12,975 bases of DNA from JBPOIS01 sp052034295 (GTDB lineage: Bacteria; Pseudomonadota; Gammaproteobacteria; Pseudomonadales; Moraxellaceae). A program made the position numbers and the translations under genes. The notes under the pieces were generated by a model. That model worked only from the letters and a program-made list of their open reading frames with translations, made no database searches and had not been told where the DNA came from. Numbering within the stretch: position 1 is the first letter of the stretch; each line of letters begins with the position of its first letter. The stretch is from NCBI GenBank assembly GCA_052034295.1, contig JBPOIS010000011.1, forward strand, positions 1 to 12,975. The letters run 5' to 3'. Below, piece after piece: positions 6,979-12,975 of this stretch.

Positions 6979-7017
6979 TTGCACTTAAGTTGTGGCGTGG
7001 GTGATTGCGCTTAAATT
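6979..7017 (+). repeat. Two 13-base direct repeats upstream of uppP
   Basis: TTGCACTTAAGTT (6979-6991) and TTGCGCTTAAATT (7005-7017) match at 11 of 13 positions, with starts 26 bases apart (about two and a half helical turns). They lie in the only AT-rich patch between tsaB and uppP. They may be paired regulator sites or overlapping promoter parts, since the second copy contains a -10-like TTAAAT. No clear sigma70 promoter was resolved. Confidence 0.4.
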
Positions 7018-7050
7018 AGGGCCATTTTTTTTGGGGTGGGTGCAGGGGCG

Positions 7051-7872
7051 ATGGACGTTTTACTCTGGCTGCAGGCTGTCATCATGGGGCTGGTCGAGGG
7101 CATCACCGAGTTTTTGCCGGTGTCCAGCACGGGACATCTGATTCTGGCGGGACACCTGCTGGATTTCTGGACCGAAGACAAGCGCAAGCTGTTTGAGGTG
7201 GCCATTCAGATCGGCGCCATCGTGGCGGTGATTTATGAATACTGGGGCAAACTGTGGGGGGCGCTGGTGGGGGCGCTACGCGGGGAGCTCAACGGCCAGC
7301 GTCTGGCGCTGGGGCTGATCGTGGCCTCGGTGCCGATTGTGGTGCTGGGCCTGACCCTGGGCGACGTCATCAAGGCCTACCTGTTCAACCCGCTGACGGT
7401 GGCGCTGGCGCTGATTGTCGGTGGGATGGTGATCCTCTGGGCGGAAAAGCGCGAGCATCAGGTGGTGGAGCAGGAAGTCGAGCAGATTGGCCTGAAAAAA
7501 GCCGCTGCCATCGGTCTGATCCAGTGTCTGGCGCTGATTCCTGGCACGTCGCGCAGCGGTGCCACCATCATTGGCAGCCTGCTGATGGGCGTGTCGCGCA
7601 AGGCCGCTGCGGAGTTTTCCTTTTTTCTGGGCATTCCGGTGCTGATGGGCGCTGGACTGCTGGACCTGTTCAAGCACCGCCATGAACTGGTGGCCGATGA
7701 TCTGGTGGTGCTGGGCATTGGCATGGTCACGGCGTTCATTTCTGCGCTGCTGGTGATCCGGGCCTTGATCCGCTATGTGTCACGGCATGATTTCACCGTG
7801 TTTGCCTGGTATCGGATTGGCTTTGGGCTGCTGATTCTGCTGACTTCGTGGACGGGGCTGGTGCACTGGTGA
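7051..7872 (+). CDS. uppP: Undecaprenyl-diphosphatase UppP (BacA family)
   Basis: A 273-residue polytopic inner-membrane enzyme, the same length as E. coli UppP/BacA. It dephosphorylates undecaprenyl pyrophosphate so the lipid carrier can be reused for peptidoglycan and other surface glycans; overproduction gives bacitracin resistance. Family signatures are intact: VEGITEFLPVSSTGHLIL (15-32) with the catalytic Glu and His, and IPGTSRSGATIIG (163-175) with the essential Arg. RKAAAEFSFFLGIP (183-196) and FAWYRIGFG (251-259) near the end are also typical. The start ATG 7051 has only a poorly spaced AGGGG (7044-7048) or GGGGTGGG (7033-7040) upstream; GTG 7036 would add five residues. It is first in the overlapping run to bioD. 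Confidence 0.96.
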   Translation: MDVLLWLQAVIMGLVEGITEFLPVSSTGHLILAGHLLDFWTEDKRKLFEVAIQIGAIVAVIYEYWGKLWGALVGALRGELNGQRLALGLIVASVPIVVLGLTLGDVIKAYLFNPLTVALALIVGGMVILWAEKREHQVVEQEVEQIGLKKAAAIGLIQCLALIPGTSRSGATIIGSLLMGVSRKAAAEFSFFLGIPVLMGAGLLDLFKHRHELVADDLVVLGIGMVTAFISALLVIRALIRYVSRHDFTVFAWYRIGFGLLILLTSWTGLVHW

Positions 7873-8696
7873 GCCGGGCCCTGTTGCCGCTGTGGGCAGC
7901 CCCGGACGCCGGACCGGCGGCGCAGCACTGGGCCCACCAGCTGGCCGACTGGGGGCAGCCGGTGCAGTTGCAGGACAGCGGTGTAGCGTTTGCGGCCCGC
8001 TGGCTGCGCCAGCATCCGGCGCTGGCACTGCTGGTCGATGCACAGGGGCTGTGGCTGGCCGCCAATGGCATGCGGATGCAGCCAGACTGGGCCGGGGAGT
8101 GGCCGCGGCTGCGGCGAGCCTCGGTGCGGGGCGAGCTGCTGGCGCGGGCCTGTGGACTGGGCCGGGGCGAGGGCCCACCACAGGTGCTGGATGCCACGGC
8201 CGGACTGGGTCATGATGCGCTGTTGCTGGCTGCACTGGGTGCCGAGGTCACGGCGGTGGAGCGTGACCCGGTGGTGCTGGCGCTGCTGCTGGACGAGTGG
8301 CGGCGGGGTCAGCAGCAGCCCGGTCTGGCGGCGGTGCTGTCGCGCCTGCACATCCAGCCGGGTCATGCGGGCCTGTGGCTGCGCCAGCAGACTGCCCCGG
8401 AGGTGGTGTATCTGGACCCGATGTTTCCCGGGCAGGCACAGCAGGCTGCCAAAGTGAAAAAACCCATGCAGCTGCTGCACCAGTTGCTGCAGGATCAGAT
8501 CGATGAGCCGGCGCTGCTGGCCCAGGCACGCCGGGTGGCGGCGCGGGTGGTGGTGAAACGGCCACGCCATGGGGCTTTTTTGGAACACCTGCCGCCAGAC
8601 CAGCAGTGGCTGGGGGAGGCGGTGCGCTTTGATGGCTATTTTCAGGCCAGCATGACGGCAACGGACCGGCAGGAGAAGACCGATGGATCTGTTTGA
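7869..8696 (+). CDS. rsmJ: 16S rRNA m2G1516 methyltransferase RsmJ
   Basis: A 275-residue SAM-dependent methyltransferase of the RsmJ (YhiQ) family, which methylates N2 of G1516 in 16S rRNA. The SAM-binding motif is LDATAGLGHDALLLAALGA (107-125), followed by the acidic strand end VERDP (130-134). VVYLDPMFP (179-187) is the family's characteristic active-site strand, and KVKKPMQLL (195-203) and RVVVKRPRHG (226-235) are also typical. The chosen start is GTG 7869, which overlaps the uppP stop (GTGA), implying coupling; GTG 7848 inside uppP would add seven unlikely residues. The 3' end overlaps the next gene by 14 bases. The protein is slightly longer than E. coli RsmJ at its N-terminus. Confidence 0.92.
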   Translation: MSRALLPLWAAPDAGPAAQHWAHQLADWGQPVQLQDSGVAFAARWLRQHPALALLVDAQGLWLAANGMRMQPDWAGEWPRLRRASVRGELLARACGLGRGEGPPQVLDATAGLGHDALLLAALGAEVTAVERDPVVLALLLDEWRRGQQQPGLAAVLSRLHIQPGHAGLWLRQQTAPEVVYLDPMFPGQAQQAAKVKKPMQLLHQLLQDQIDEPALLAQARRVAARVVVKRPRHGAFLEHLPPDQQWLGEAVRFDGYFQASMTATDRQEKTDGSV

Positions 8697-9072
8697 TGTT
8701 TTTCAGCAGGCCGAGCTGGATGGGCTGAGCCGGCGCGCCGATGCGCAGGGCTCACGGGTGGAGGGCCTCAACCAGCAGACCCTGCAGCTGCAGCAGCGCC
8801 TGAATGTGCTGGAACGCCGCCATGAGCAGCTGAAACTGGTCACGCTGGCGCTGTGGGAGCTGCTCCGTGAGCGCCATGGGCTCAGTGAGGCTGTGCTGAC
8901 GGCGCGACTGCGCGAGATCGACGGGCGTGATGGCCAGGTGGATGGCCGCTGCCAGCCACCCCGGCAGATGGTGCGCTGTCAGCGCTGTCCCCACCAGATG
9001 ACCATGCAGGCGCTGGCCTGTCCGTATTGCGGTGCGGCCAATCCACAGGCCGGTGGGCTCAGCCATGTCTAG
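8683..9072 (+). CDS. Coiled-coil protein with C-terminal zinc ribbon, unknown function
   Basis: A 129-residue protein starting at ATG 8683, six bases after AGGAGA (8671-8676), inside the end of rsmJ. Residues about 20-60 form a heptad-rich helix (LNQQTLQLQQRLNVLERRHE) followed by ALWELLRERHGLSEAVL. The C-terminus holds a zinc ribbon: C99-x2-C102 (RCQRC) and C113-x2-C116 (ACPYCG), plus an extra C90. No catalytic motif is visible. The layout of an oligomerising helix plus a zinc ribbon suggests a protein or nucleic-acid adaptor, but that is only inference. It overlaps rsmJ by 14 bases and bioC by 8, so it must be made from the same message. Confidence 0.8.
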   Translation: MDLFDVFQQAELDGLSRRADAQGSRVEGLNQQTLQLQQRLNVLERRHEQLKLVTLALWELLRERHGLSEAVLTARLREIDGRDGQVDGRCQPPRQMVRCQRCPHQMTMQALACPYCGAANPQAGGLSHV

Positions 9073-9823
9073 CCCCCGTGCGGTCTGGCAGGCTTTTGAC
9101 CGGGCCGCAGCCACCTACGAGCAGGCCAGTCCGCTGCAGGCCAGCGTGGCTGCCCGGCTGCTGGCGCAGGTGGGGGAGCGGGTGCAGCCGGGGCAGGTGT
9201 GGATGGATGCCGGTTGCGGGACGGGACGACTGGCACGGGCACTGGCGGCGCGGGGTGCCCGGGTCTGGGCGATTGATCAGGCCCCGGCCATGCTGGACGG
9301 ATTGGACCGGGTGGACGGCATTGAACCGCTGTGTCTGGATCTGGCCGATTTGCCGCTGCCGGAAGGGATGCTGGATGGCTGGGTGAGCAGTTTTGCGCTG
9401 CACTGGCTGGGGCCGGAGGTGTTGCCTGCGCTGTTGCGCCTGCTGCGCCCCGGTGGTGAAGCCCATGTGGCGGTGCCGGTGCAGGGTTCACTGGCGGCGC
9501 TGCAGGCCCGCTGCCCTGGGGTGCCGGTGATGCAGTTCCATCCAGCAGCAGACTGGCTGGCCCAGTCCGGGGTGGTGCAGGCGGAGCAGTTTGCCATCCA
9601 TCAGCCGTATGCCGACCTGCGCAGCCTGTGGCAGGACCTGCGCCAGATGGGTGGGGCGCAGCTGGGGGCGGCACTGCCCCGTCCGACCGTGTCTGTGGCG
9701 CAGTGGCGGCAGTGGTGGCGCGATCCAGAACCGATTGCGCTGGATTATCAGGTGCTGTTGCTGCGCCTGCAGCGTGAGCAGGCAGCCTCGGACCTGTGGG
9801 CACGGCTGGCGGCCCGTGGCTGA
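9065..9823 (+). CDS. bioC: Malonyl-ACP O-methyltransferase BioC
   Basis: A 252-residue class I SAM methyltransferase, matching the 251 of E. coli BioC. BioC methylates the free carboxyl of malonyl-ACP so that the fatty-acid synthase can build the pimeloyl moiety of biotin. It starts with RAVWQAFDRAAATYEQAS (5-22), the typical 'FxRAAxxYdxxA' BioC opening. SAM motif I is MDAGCGTGRLARALAARGA (47-65), then AIDQAPAML (69-77), and SSFALHWLG (108-116) corresponds to the family's SN-x-ALQW segment. The ATG 9065 start lies inside the previous gene (8-base overlap) behind a GGTGGG. The assignment is strengthened by bioD immediately downstream. Other class I methyltransferases share the motif, but the opening and context favour BioC. 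Confidence 0.9.
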   Translation: MSSPRAVWQAFDRAAATYEQASPLQASVAARLLAQVGERVQPGQVWMDAGCGTGRLARALAARGARVWAIDQAPAMLDGLDRVDGIEPLCLDLADLPLPEGMLDGWVSSFALHWLGPEVLPALLRLLRPGGEAHVAVPVQGSLAALQARCPGVPVMQFHPAADWLAQSGVVQAEQFAIHQPYADLRSLWQDLRQMGGAQLGAALPRPTVSVAQWRQWWRDPEPIALDYQVLLLRLQREQAASDLWARLAARG

Positions 9824-9848
9824 TGTGGTGTTTTTTGAGGAAAAAATC

Positions 9849-10541
9849 ATGCGCCCGAAGCGGCAGGTTTATTTTGTGACCGGCACCGACACCGGCGTCG
9901 GCAAGACCACGGTTTGCGCGGCCCTGTTGCAGCGGGCCAGCCAGCAGGGGCTGGACAGTCTGGGGCTGAAGCCGGTGGCTTCTGGCTGCCGGACCGATGC
10001 CCAGGGACAGCTGGTCAGTGAGGATGCCGAACAGCTGATGGCCGCCAGTTCGGTGCGGCTGGACCCGGCCCAAGTGTGTCCGTTCCGGCTGCGTGAACCG
10101 TGGTCGCCGCATCTGGCAGCGGCACACGAGGGCCGCCGCCTGCAGGTGAGCCGCATCGTCGGCCTGATCCGGGGCAGCCTGCAGGCCGCCAGCCGGGTAT
10201 TGATCGAAGGGGCCGGGGGCTGGCGGGTGCCACTGAACGACCGGGAAACCCTGGCCGATGTGGCCCGGCAGTTGCAGGTGCCGGTGTTGCTGGTGGTGGG
10301 CGTACGGGTGGGCTGTCTGAACCATGCACTGCTGAGTGCAGAAGTCATCCGCAGGGATGGGCTGGTGCTGGCCGGTTTTTATGCGGTGGAAGCCGAAGCC
10401 GGGGTCCCGCAGGTGGCTGCACAGGTGGACACCCTGAGGCACATGCTGGGTGCGCCCTGTCTGGGCTGGCTGCCGCATGACCCCGCCGCAGGGGTGGCAC
10501 AGCGCGCCATACAGGTGCGCTGGCCGGGGGAACCGGCGTGA
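9849..10541 (+). CDS. bioD: Dethiobiotin synthetase BioD
   Basis: A 230-residue P-loop enzyme that closes the ureido ring of dethiobiotin from 7,8-diaminopelargonate, CO2 and ATP, the step before BioB. The Walker A loop is TGTDTGVGKT (11-20). KPVASG (41-46) is the catalytic Lys segment, DAEQL (59-63) is an acidic switch region, and IEGAGGWRVPLN (119-130) is the family's second signature. GCLNHALLSAE (155-165) corresponds to the usual 'GCINHALLT' segment. The start ATG 9849 has GAGGA (9837-9841) seven bases upstream; the same frame is open far upstream only as a shadow of bioC. It lies 25 bases after bioC. bioA, bioB and bioF are not in the window. Confidence 0.95.
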   Translation: MRPKRQVYFVTGTDTGVGKTTVCAALLQRASQQGLDSLGLKPVASGCRTDAQGQLVSEDAEQLMAASSVRLDPAQVCPFRLREPWSPHLAAAHEGRRLQVSRIVGLIRGSLQAASRVLIEGAGGWRVPLNDRETLADVARQLQVPVLLVVGVRVGCLNHALLSAEVIRRDGLVLAGFYAVEAEAGVPQVAAQVDTLRHMLGAPCLGWLPHDPAAGVAQRAIQVRWPGEPA

Positions 10542-10573
10542 ACAGCCGGTCCAAAAAAACTGTACAGATGCGG

Positions 10574-10601
10574 TTATTCGCCGGGGTTTTCACCGTATCA
10601 T
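10574..10601 (+). promoter_or_regulatory. Possible promoter for the C13 peptidase gene
   Basis: A -10-like TATCAT (10596-10601) lies in the 118-base gap after bioD, with a poor -35 candidate TTATTC (10574-10579) 16 bases upstream. It would give a leader of about 50 bases. The gap suggests the peptidase gene has its own promoter, separate from the bio run. Confidence 0.35.
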
Positions 10602-10659
10602 AGGGCACCCCGCGTCAGGCGTTTTTTGCAGGTCTCGCTGAAGGCCGGATTGAGTTTGC

Positions 10660-12042
10660 ATGTTAGAGCTACGGCCCTCCCGCCAGGTGTTCAGTGACCT
10701 ATCCAACAATGGACTGGCGGCGCTGTGGATGCTGCTGGGGTCGCGCCGTGCGCTGAACCGGGTGGTGCCGACGGCGGTGCAGTTTTTGCTGCTGGCGGTG
10801 CTGGCGTCGCTGGCCAACCTGCTGTTTGGCTGGGTCAGTGCGCAGGGGCAGGGGCATTTCAACCTGCAGGGGCTGATCAGCTACCTGATCTGGCCGTTCA
10901 TCGGGTTGATCATGGGGATTTTTCTGGCCCAGCAGCACGGTCTGGCCCGGCTGATGCTGGTGCCGCCGGTGCTGTGGCTGGCCACCGATGTGTGGGTGGC
11001 CCTGCTGGAAAGCACCCTGCAGTTCCTCGGCCAGACCGACCGCCTGCCGGAGCTGCTGTATCCGTGGATGCCCACCCTGTTTGTGGTGCTGTTCATCTGG
11101 CAGTCGGTGGCGGTGCTGTGGGTGCTGGCCCGTGGCCTGCAGTGGCCCTGGTGGGAGCGTGGGCTGCTGCTGGCTGGCACGATCACGGTGCTCACCGTGT
11201 GGCAGTCGGCCATCGACAGCCAGCCGATCTGGAAAGTCGATGCGCCCGTGTACCGGCTGTCTGAAACCGCCCTGTACAACCAGTCCAACCTGCTGGACGA
11301 AAGCCTCGGGCACCTCAATGCCGGGGTGCTCGGCCAGACCGACTGGTATTTCATGGGCGTGGCCGGTGCTGGCTATCAGGATGTGTTCAAATACGAAATC
11401 GAGCAGACCCGCAAGCAGTTTGACACCCGCTTCGGCACGCTGGGCCGCTCGCTGGCGCTGATCAACAATCAGGGCACGCAGGAAACCCTGCCGATGGCCA
11501 CCCGCACCAGCATCGAGCGGGCGCTGATGCGCATCGGCCAGCAGATGAATGCCGAAGAGGACGTGCTGTTCCTGTTTTTGACCTCACACGGCGAGCCGGG
11601 ACTGTTTGAACTGGCCAACGAGCCGCTGTCGCTGGACCCGCTGACCCCGGAATGGCTGCGCGGCGCACTGGACCGTGCCCACATCCGCTGGCGGGTGATC
11701 GTCATTTCCAGCTGTTATTCCGGCAGCTTCATTGACCCGCTGCGTTCGGCGGATGCGCTGATCATCACCGCCTCAGCGGCAGACCGTCCCTCGTTTGGCT
11801 GCACCAACGCCCCGCAGTACACCTATTTTGGCGAAGCGCTGTTTGCCGACGCGATGCGCAGCCAGACCAGCCTGAAGTCCGCCTTTCTGGCCGCCAAAAA
11901 ACAGGTGACCCAGCAGGAAACTCTGCAGGGCTTCAGTGCCTCGGAGCCGCAGTTCTGGCTGGGGGCCAACATGGCCGTGGCCCTGCCGCGCTTTGAACAG
12001 CGCCTGTTCCCGCAGCCAGATGGCCTGCCGGTCCCGCCCTGA
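10660..12042 (+). CDS. Membrane-anchored C13-family (legumain/caspase-like) cysteine peptidase
   Basis: A 460-residue protein with an N-terminal membrane domain and a C-terminal peptidase domain. Hydrophobic segments lie at about 38-60, 71-90, 97-118, 137-158 and 167-184. Arg-rich flanks at 5-34, 97 and 158-167 place the N-terminus in the cytoplasm and, with five crossings, the peptidase in the periplasm. The domain (about 225-450) has the clan CD dyad: H310 in FLFLTSHGEPG and C352 in VIVISSCYSGSF, each after a hydrophobic strand. SADRPSFGCTNAPQYTYFGEAL (372-393 region) resembles bacterial C13 proteins as I remember them. Relatives include legumain and GPI8; the bacterial members' substrates are unknown. 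The start ATG 10660 has only a weak ribosome-binding site. Flanked by bioD and tonB, but with gaps on both sides. Confidence 0.85.
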   Translation: MLELRPSRQVFSDLSNNGLAALWMLLGSRRALNRVVPTAVQFLLLAVLASLANLLFGWVSAQGQGHFNLQGLISYLIWPFIGLIMGIFLAQQHGLARLMLVPPVLWLATDVWVALLESTLQFLGQTDRLPELLYPWMPTLFVVLFIWQSVAVLWVLARGLQWPWWERGLLLAGTITVLTVWQSAIDSQPIWKVDAPVYRLSETALYNQSNLLDESLGHLNAGVLGQTDWYFMGVAGAGYQDVFKYEIEQTRKQFDTRFGTLGRSLALINNQGTQETLPMATRTSIERALMRIGQQMNAEEDVLFLFLTSHGEPGLFELANEPLSLDPLTPEWLRGALDRAHIRWRVIVISSCYSGSFIDPLRSADALIITASAADRPSFGCTNAPQYTYFGEALFADAMRSQTSLKSAFLAAKKQVTQQETLQGFSASEPQFWLGANMAVALPRFEQRLFPQPDGLPVPP

Positions 12043-12060
12043 ACGGCTGAACACGGACGC

Positions 12061-12082
12061 AAAGCCAGTCCAAAGCCAGTCC
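12061..12082 (+). repeat. 11-base perfect tandem duplication
   Basis: AAAGCCAGTCC occurs twice in direct succession (12061-12071, 12072-12082), just after the C13 peptidase stop and before the AT-rich Fur region. It is probably a replication-slippage duplication; no hairpin or known binding motif is evident. Confidence 0.75.
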
Positions 12083-12086
12083 AATC

Positions 12087-12133
12087 GCAATTAATTCTCA
12101 TTTTTGGTATATTTGAGAACAATTATCATTTAT
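12087..12133 (+). promoter_or_regulatory. Fur box(es) at the tonB promoter
   Basis: TGAGAACAATTATCA (12114-12128) matches 12 of the 14 defined positions of the 7-1-7 Fur consensus TGATAATnATTATCA. A weaker second site, CGCAATTAATTCTCA (12086-12100), matches 9 of 14. Both lie in a strikingly AT-rich stretch of an otherwise GC-rich region, directly before tonB. Iron-loaded Fur is expected to repress tonB here. Confidence 0.8.
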
Positions 12134-12136
12134 ACT
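12131..12136 (+). promoter_or_regulatory. -10 element of the tonB promoter
   Basis: TATACT (12131-12136) matches the -10 consensus at five of six positions and directly abuts the strong Fur box. The -35 at 17 bases is TATATT (12108-12113), a poor match. Transcription would start near 12143, about 27 bases before the GTG start. Fur bound at 12114-12128 would block the spacer. Confidence 0.6.
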
Positions 12137-12169
12137 TTGCCCTGCCCATGGGTGGCGTGGAGGCGCAGG

Positions 12170-12975
12170 GTGAATCTCCCGGTGGACATCGTCTGGAACA
12201 CAACCGCACAGGACCCGGCAGGCCAGCCACAGGGTCATCCCTGGTGGGGCGTGCTGGCCATACTGGCCGTGCTGCTGGGCCATCTGGGGCTGCTGGTCTG
12301 GCTGCCTGCGCCCCGGACGGTGACCCCACCGCCGGTTACGGTGCCCGTACAGGTGCGCTGGGTAGCCCTGGCGTCGCCCCCTGTACCGGCTGTGCCCCCG
12401 GTGTCGTCGCTCCCACAGCCGCGCGGACCGGCCCAGCCAGTGCCCCGCCCTGTGTCGCTCAGCCCTGTGCCGGTGCGTCCCGCCCCGGTATCGGCTCCGG
12501 CCGCGGTGGCGAGGTCAGCCCCAGTGACCCCGGCGCAGGGGATGGCGCCTGCTGAACCCCAGCCCTGGCTGGTGGCCACGCCGACGGTGTCGCCCGCCCC
12601 AGTGACCCCAGCCCCCGCCCACACGGCCGCGCCCGCTCAGGGCATGGTCGCGGACAACCCGGCGGCATCTGCCGCCCCGGCGGCCCCGGCTGCCGCCCCG
12701 CGCACGCTGGCGCTGGAGGGGGTGCGCTATCGCCGCGAGCCGGTGCTGAGCTATCCGGAATCGGCCCGGCAGACGGGCGATCAGGGCACCGTGCTGCTGC
12801 GGGTGCGGGTGAATGAGCAGGGCCGGATTGAAACGGTCAGCCTGCAGCGCAGCTCGGGCAGCCGTCTGCTGGATCAGGCGGCCCAGCAGCAGATCCGTAC
12901 GGCGCTGTTTGAGCCATACCGTGAGCAGGGCGTCGCACAGGCGGTGTTTGTGCTGGTGCCGCTGCATTTTGAACT
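12170..12975 (+). CDS. tonB: Energy transducer TonB (3' end cut by window edge)
   Basis: 268 codons are open from GTG 12170 to the window edge. GTG is chosen because GGAGG (12159-12163) lies six bases upstream; ATG 12148 is in another frame. Residues 1-25 are cytoplasmic, and about 26-45 form the single membrane anchor (GVLAILAVLLGHLGLLVW) with His38 in the place of the conserved TonB His that contacts ExbD. Residues 49-180 are a Pro/Ala/Val-rich periplasmic spacer with few charges, unlike the Glu-Pro/Lys-Pro repeats of E. coli TonB. The C-terminal domain (about 182 onward) is typical: EPVLSYPESARQTGDQGTVLL (190-210), RVRVNEQGRI and FVLVPLHFE at the end. Only a few residues are missing. TonB passes proton-motive energy from ExbB-ExbD to outer-membrane siderophore receptors; exbB/exbD may follow. 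Confidence 0.92.
   Translation, partial: MNLPVDIVWNTTAQDPAGQPQGHPWWGVLAILAVLLGHLGLLVWLPAPRTVTPPPVTVPVQVRWVALASPPVPAVPPVSSLPQPRGPAQPVPRPVSLSPVPVRPAPVSAPAAVARSAPVTPAQGMAPAEPQPWLVATPTVSPAPVTPAPAHTAAPAQGMVADNPAASAAPAAPAAAPRTLALEGVRYRREPVLSYPESARQTGDQGTVLLRVRVNEQGRIETVSLQRSSGSRLLDQAAQQQIRTALFEPYREQGVAQAVFVLVPLHFE

Noticed and set aside
7773..8588. Minus-strand open frame opposite uppP and rsmJ, about 271 codons
   Set aside because: It crosses the junction of two well-identified plus-strand genes and encodes Gln/His/Pro-rich shadow sequence.
9069..10478. Long open frame on the minus strand, about 469 codons
   Set aside because: It lies opposite bioC and bioD, which have clear motifs and ribosome-binding sites. 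The translation is low-complexity Pro/Ala/Gln-rich, as expected from the reverse of high-GC codons.
10532..10550. Hairpin ACCGGC/GCCGGT around the bioD stop as a terminator
   Set aside because: The stem is only 6 bp and is followed by CCAAAAAAA on the plus strand, not a T run, so it does not fit an intrinsic terminator.
10560..10567. CTGTACAG palindrome as a LexA/SOS box
   Set aside because: LexA boxes of the CTGT-N8-ACAG type need eight bases between the half-sites; here they are adjacent.
12148..12555. Plus-strand open frame starting at ATG 12148
   Set aside because: Its product is Gly/Ala/Pro low-complexity and out of frame with the TonB sequence, whose membrane anchor and C-terminal domain are unmistakable.
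1..12975. Defence system, prophage, transposon, CRISPR, tRNA or rRNA
   Set aside because: No recombinase, transposase, terminal inverted repeat, spaced repeat array or RNA gene fold was seen; almost every base is accounted for by ordinary chromosomal genes.

Overview
The window is about 13 kb of high-GC (roughly two thirds by eye), densely coded gammaproteobacterial chromosome. The gene set and order, with filE-filF next to a NUDIX pair and a C13-family peptidase between bioD and tonB, point to Moraxellaceae. The fil genes are known mainly from Acinetobacter, but the base composition is far too GC-rich for Acinetobacter itself, so a high-GC relative is likelier. This placement rests on remembered family resemblance, not on a search. 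I see no tRNA, rRNA, CRISPR array, IS element, prophage or origin, and no gene-free stretch longer than about 155 bases.

Layout. (1) 1-3136 (+): the end of a fil operon. It holds the last 26 codons of an upstream gene, then filE (secreted, Pro/Ala-rich linker) and filF (large lipoprotein). (2) 3159-3695 (-) and 3832-5697 (+): a divergent NUDIX pair, one enzyme with a zinc ribbon and one of the NudL/CoA-pyrophosphatase type. The second is followed by a gamma-carbonic-anhydrase-like hexapeptide protein and an unrecognised helical protein. A bulged inverted repeat lies in the divergent gap. (3) 5711-6118 (-): a small Arg-rich, glycine-zipper membrane protein. It converges on the previous gene across a hairpin that contains both stop codons. 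(4) 6274-10541 (+): tsaB, then a compact overlapping run of uppP, rsmJ, a zinc-ribbon gene, bioC and bioD. (5) 10660-12042 (+): a polytopic membrane protein with a C-terminal legumain/caspase-like C13 peptidase domain. (6) 12114 onwards (+): a Fur-box promoter and tonB (GTG start), cut by the window edge a few codons before its expected end.

How the genes fit together. Most of the window is housekeeping: tRNA t6A formation (TsaB), lipid-carrier recycling (UppP), 16S rRNA methylation (RsmJ), biotin synthesis (BioC, BioD), nucleotide and CoA sanitation (NUDIX), and iron-regulated energy transduction to outer-membrane receptors (TonB). The less explored material is the FilE/FilF envelope pair, the C13 membrane peptidase, the zinc-ribbon protein inside the uppP-bioD run, and the glycine-zipper protein. 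No defence, mobile or secondary-metabolite system is visible. The best candidate for new biology is the C13 membrane peptidase.
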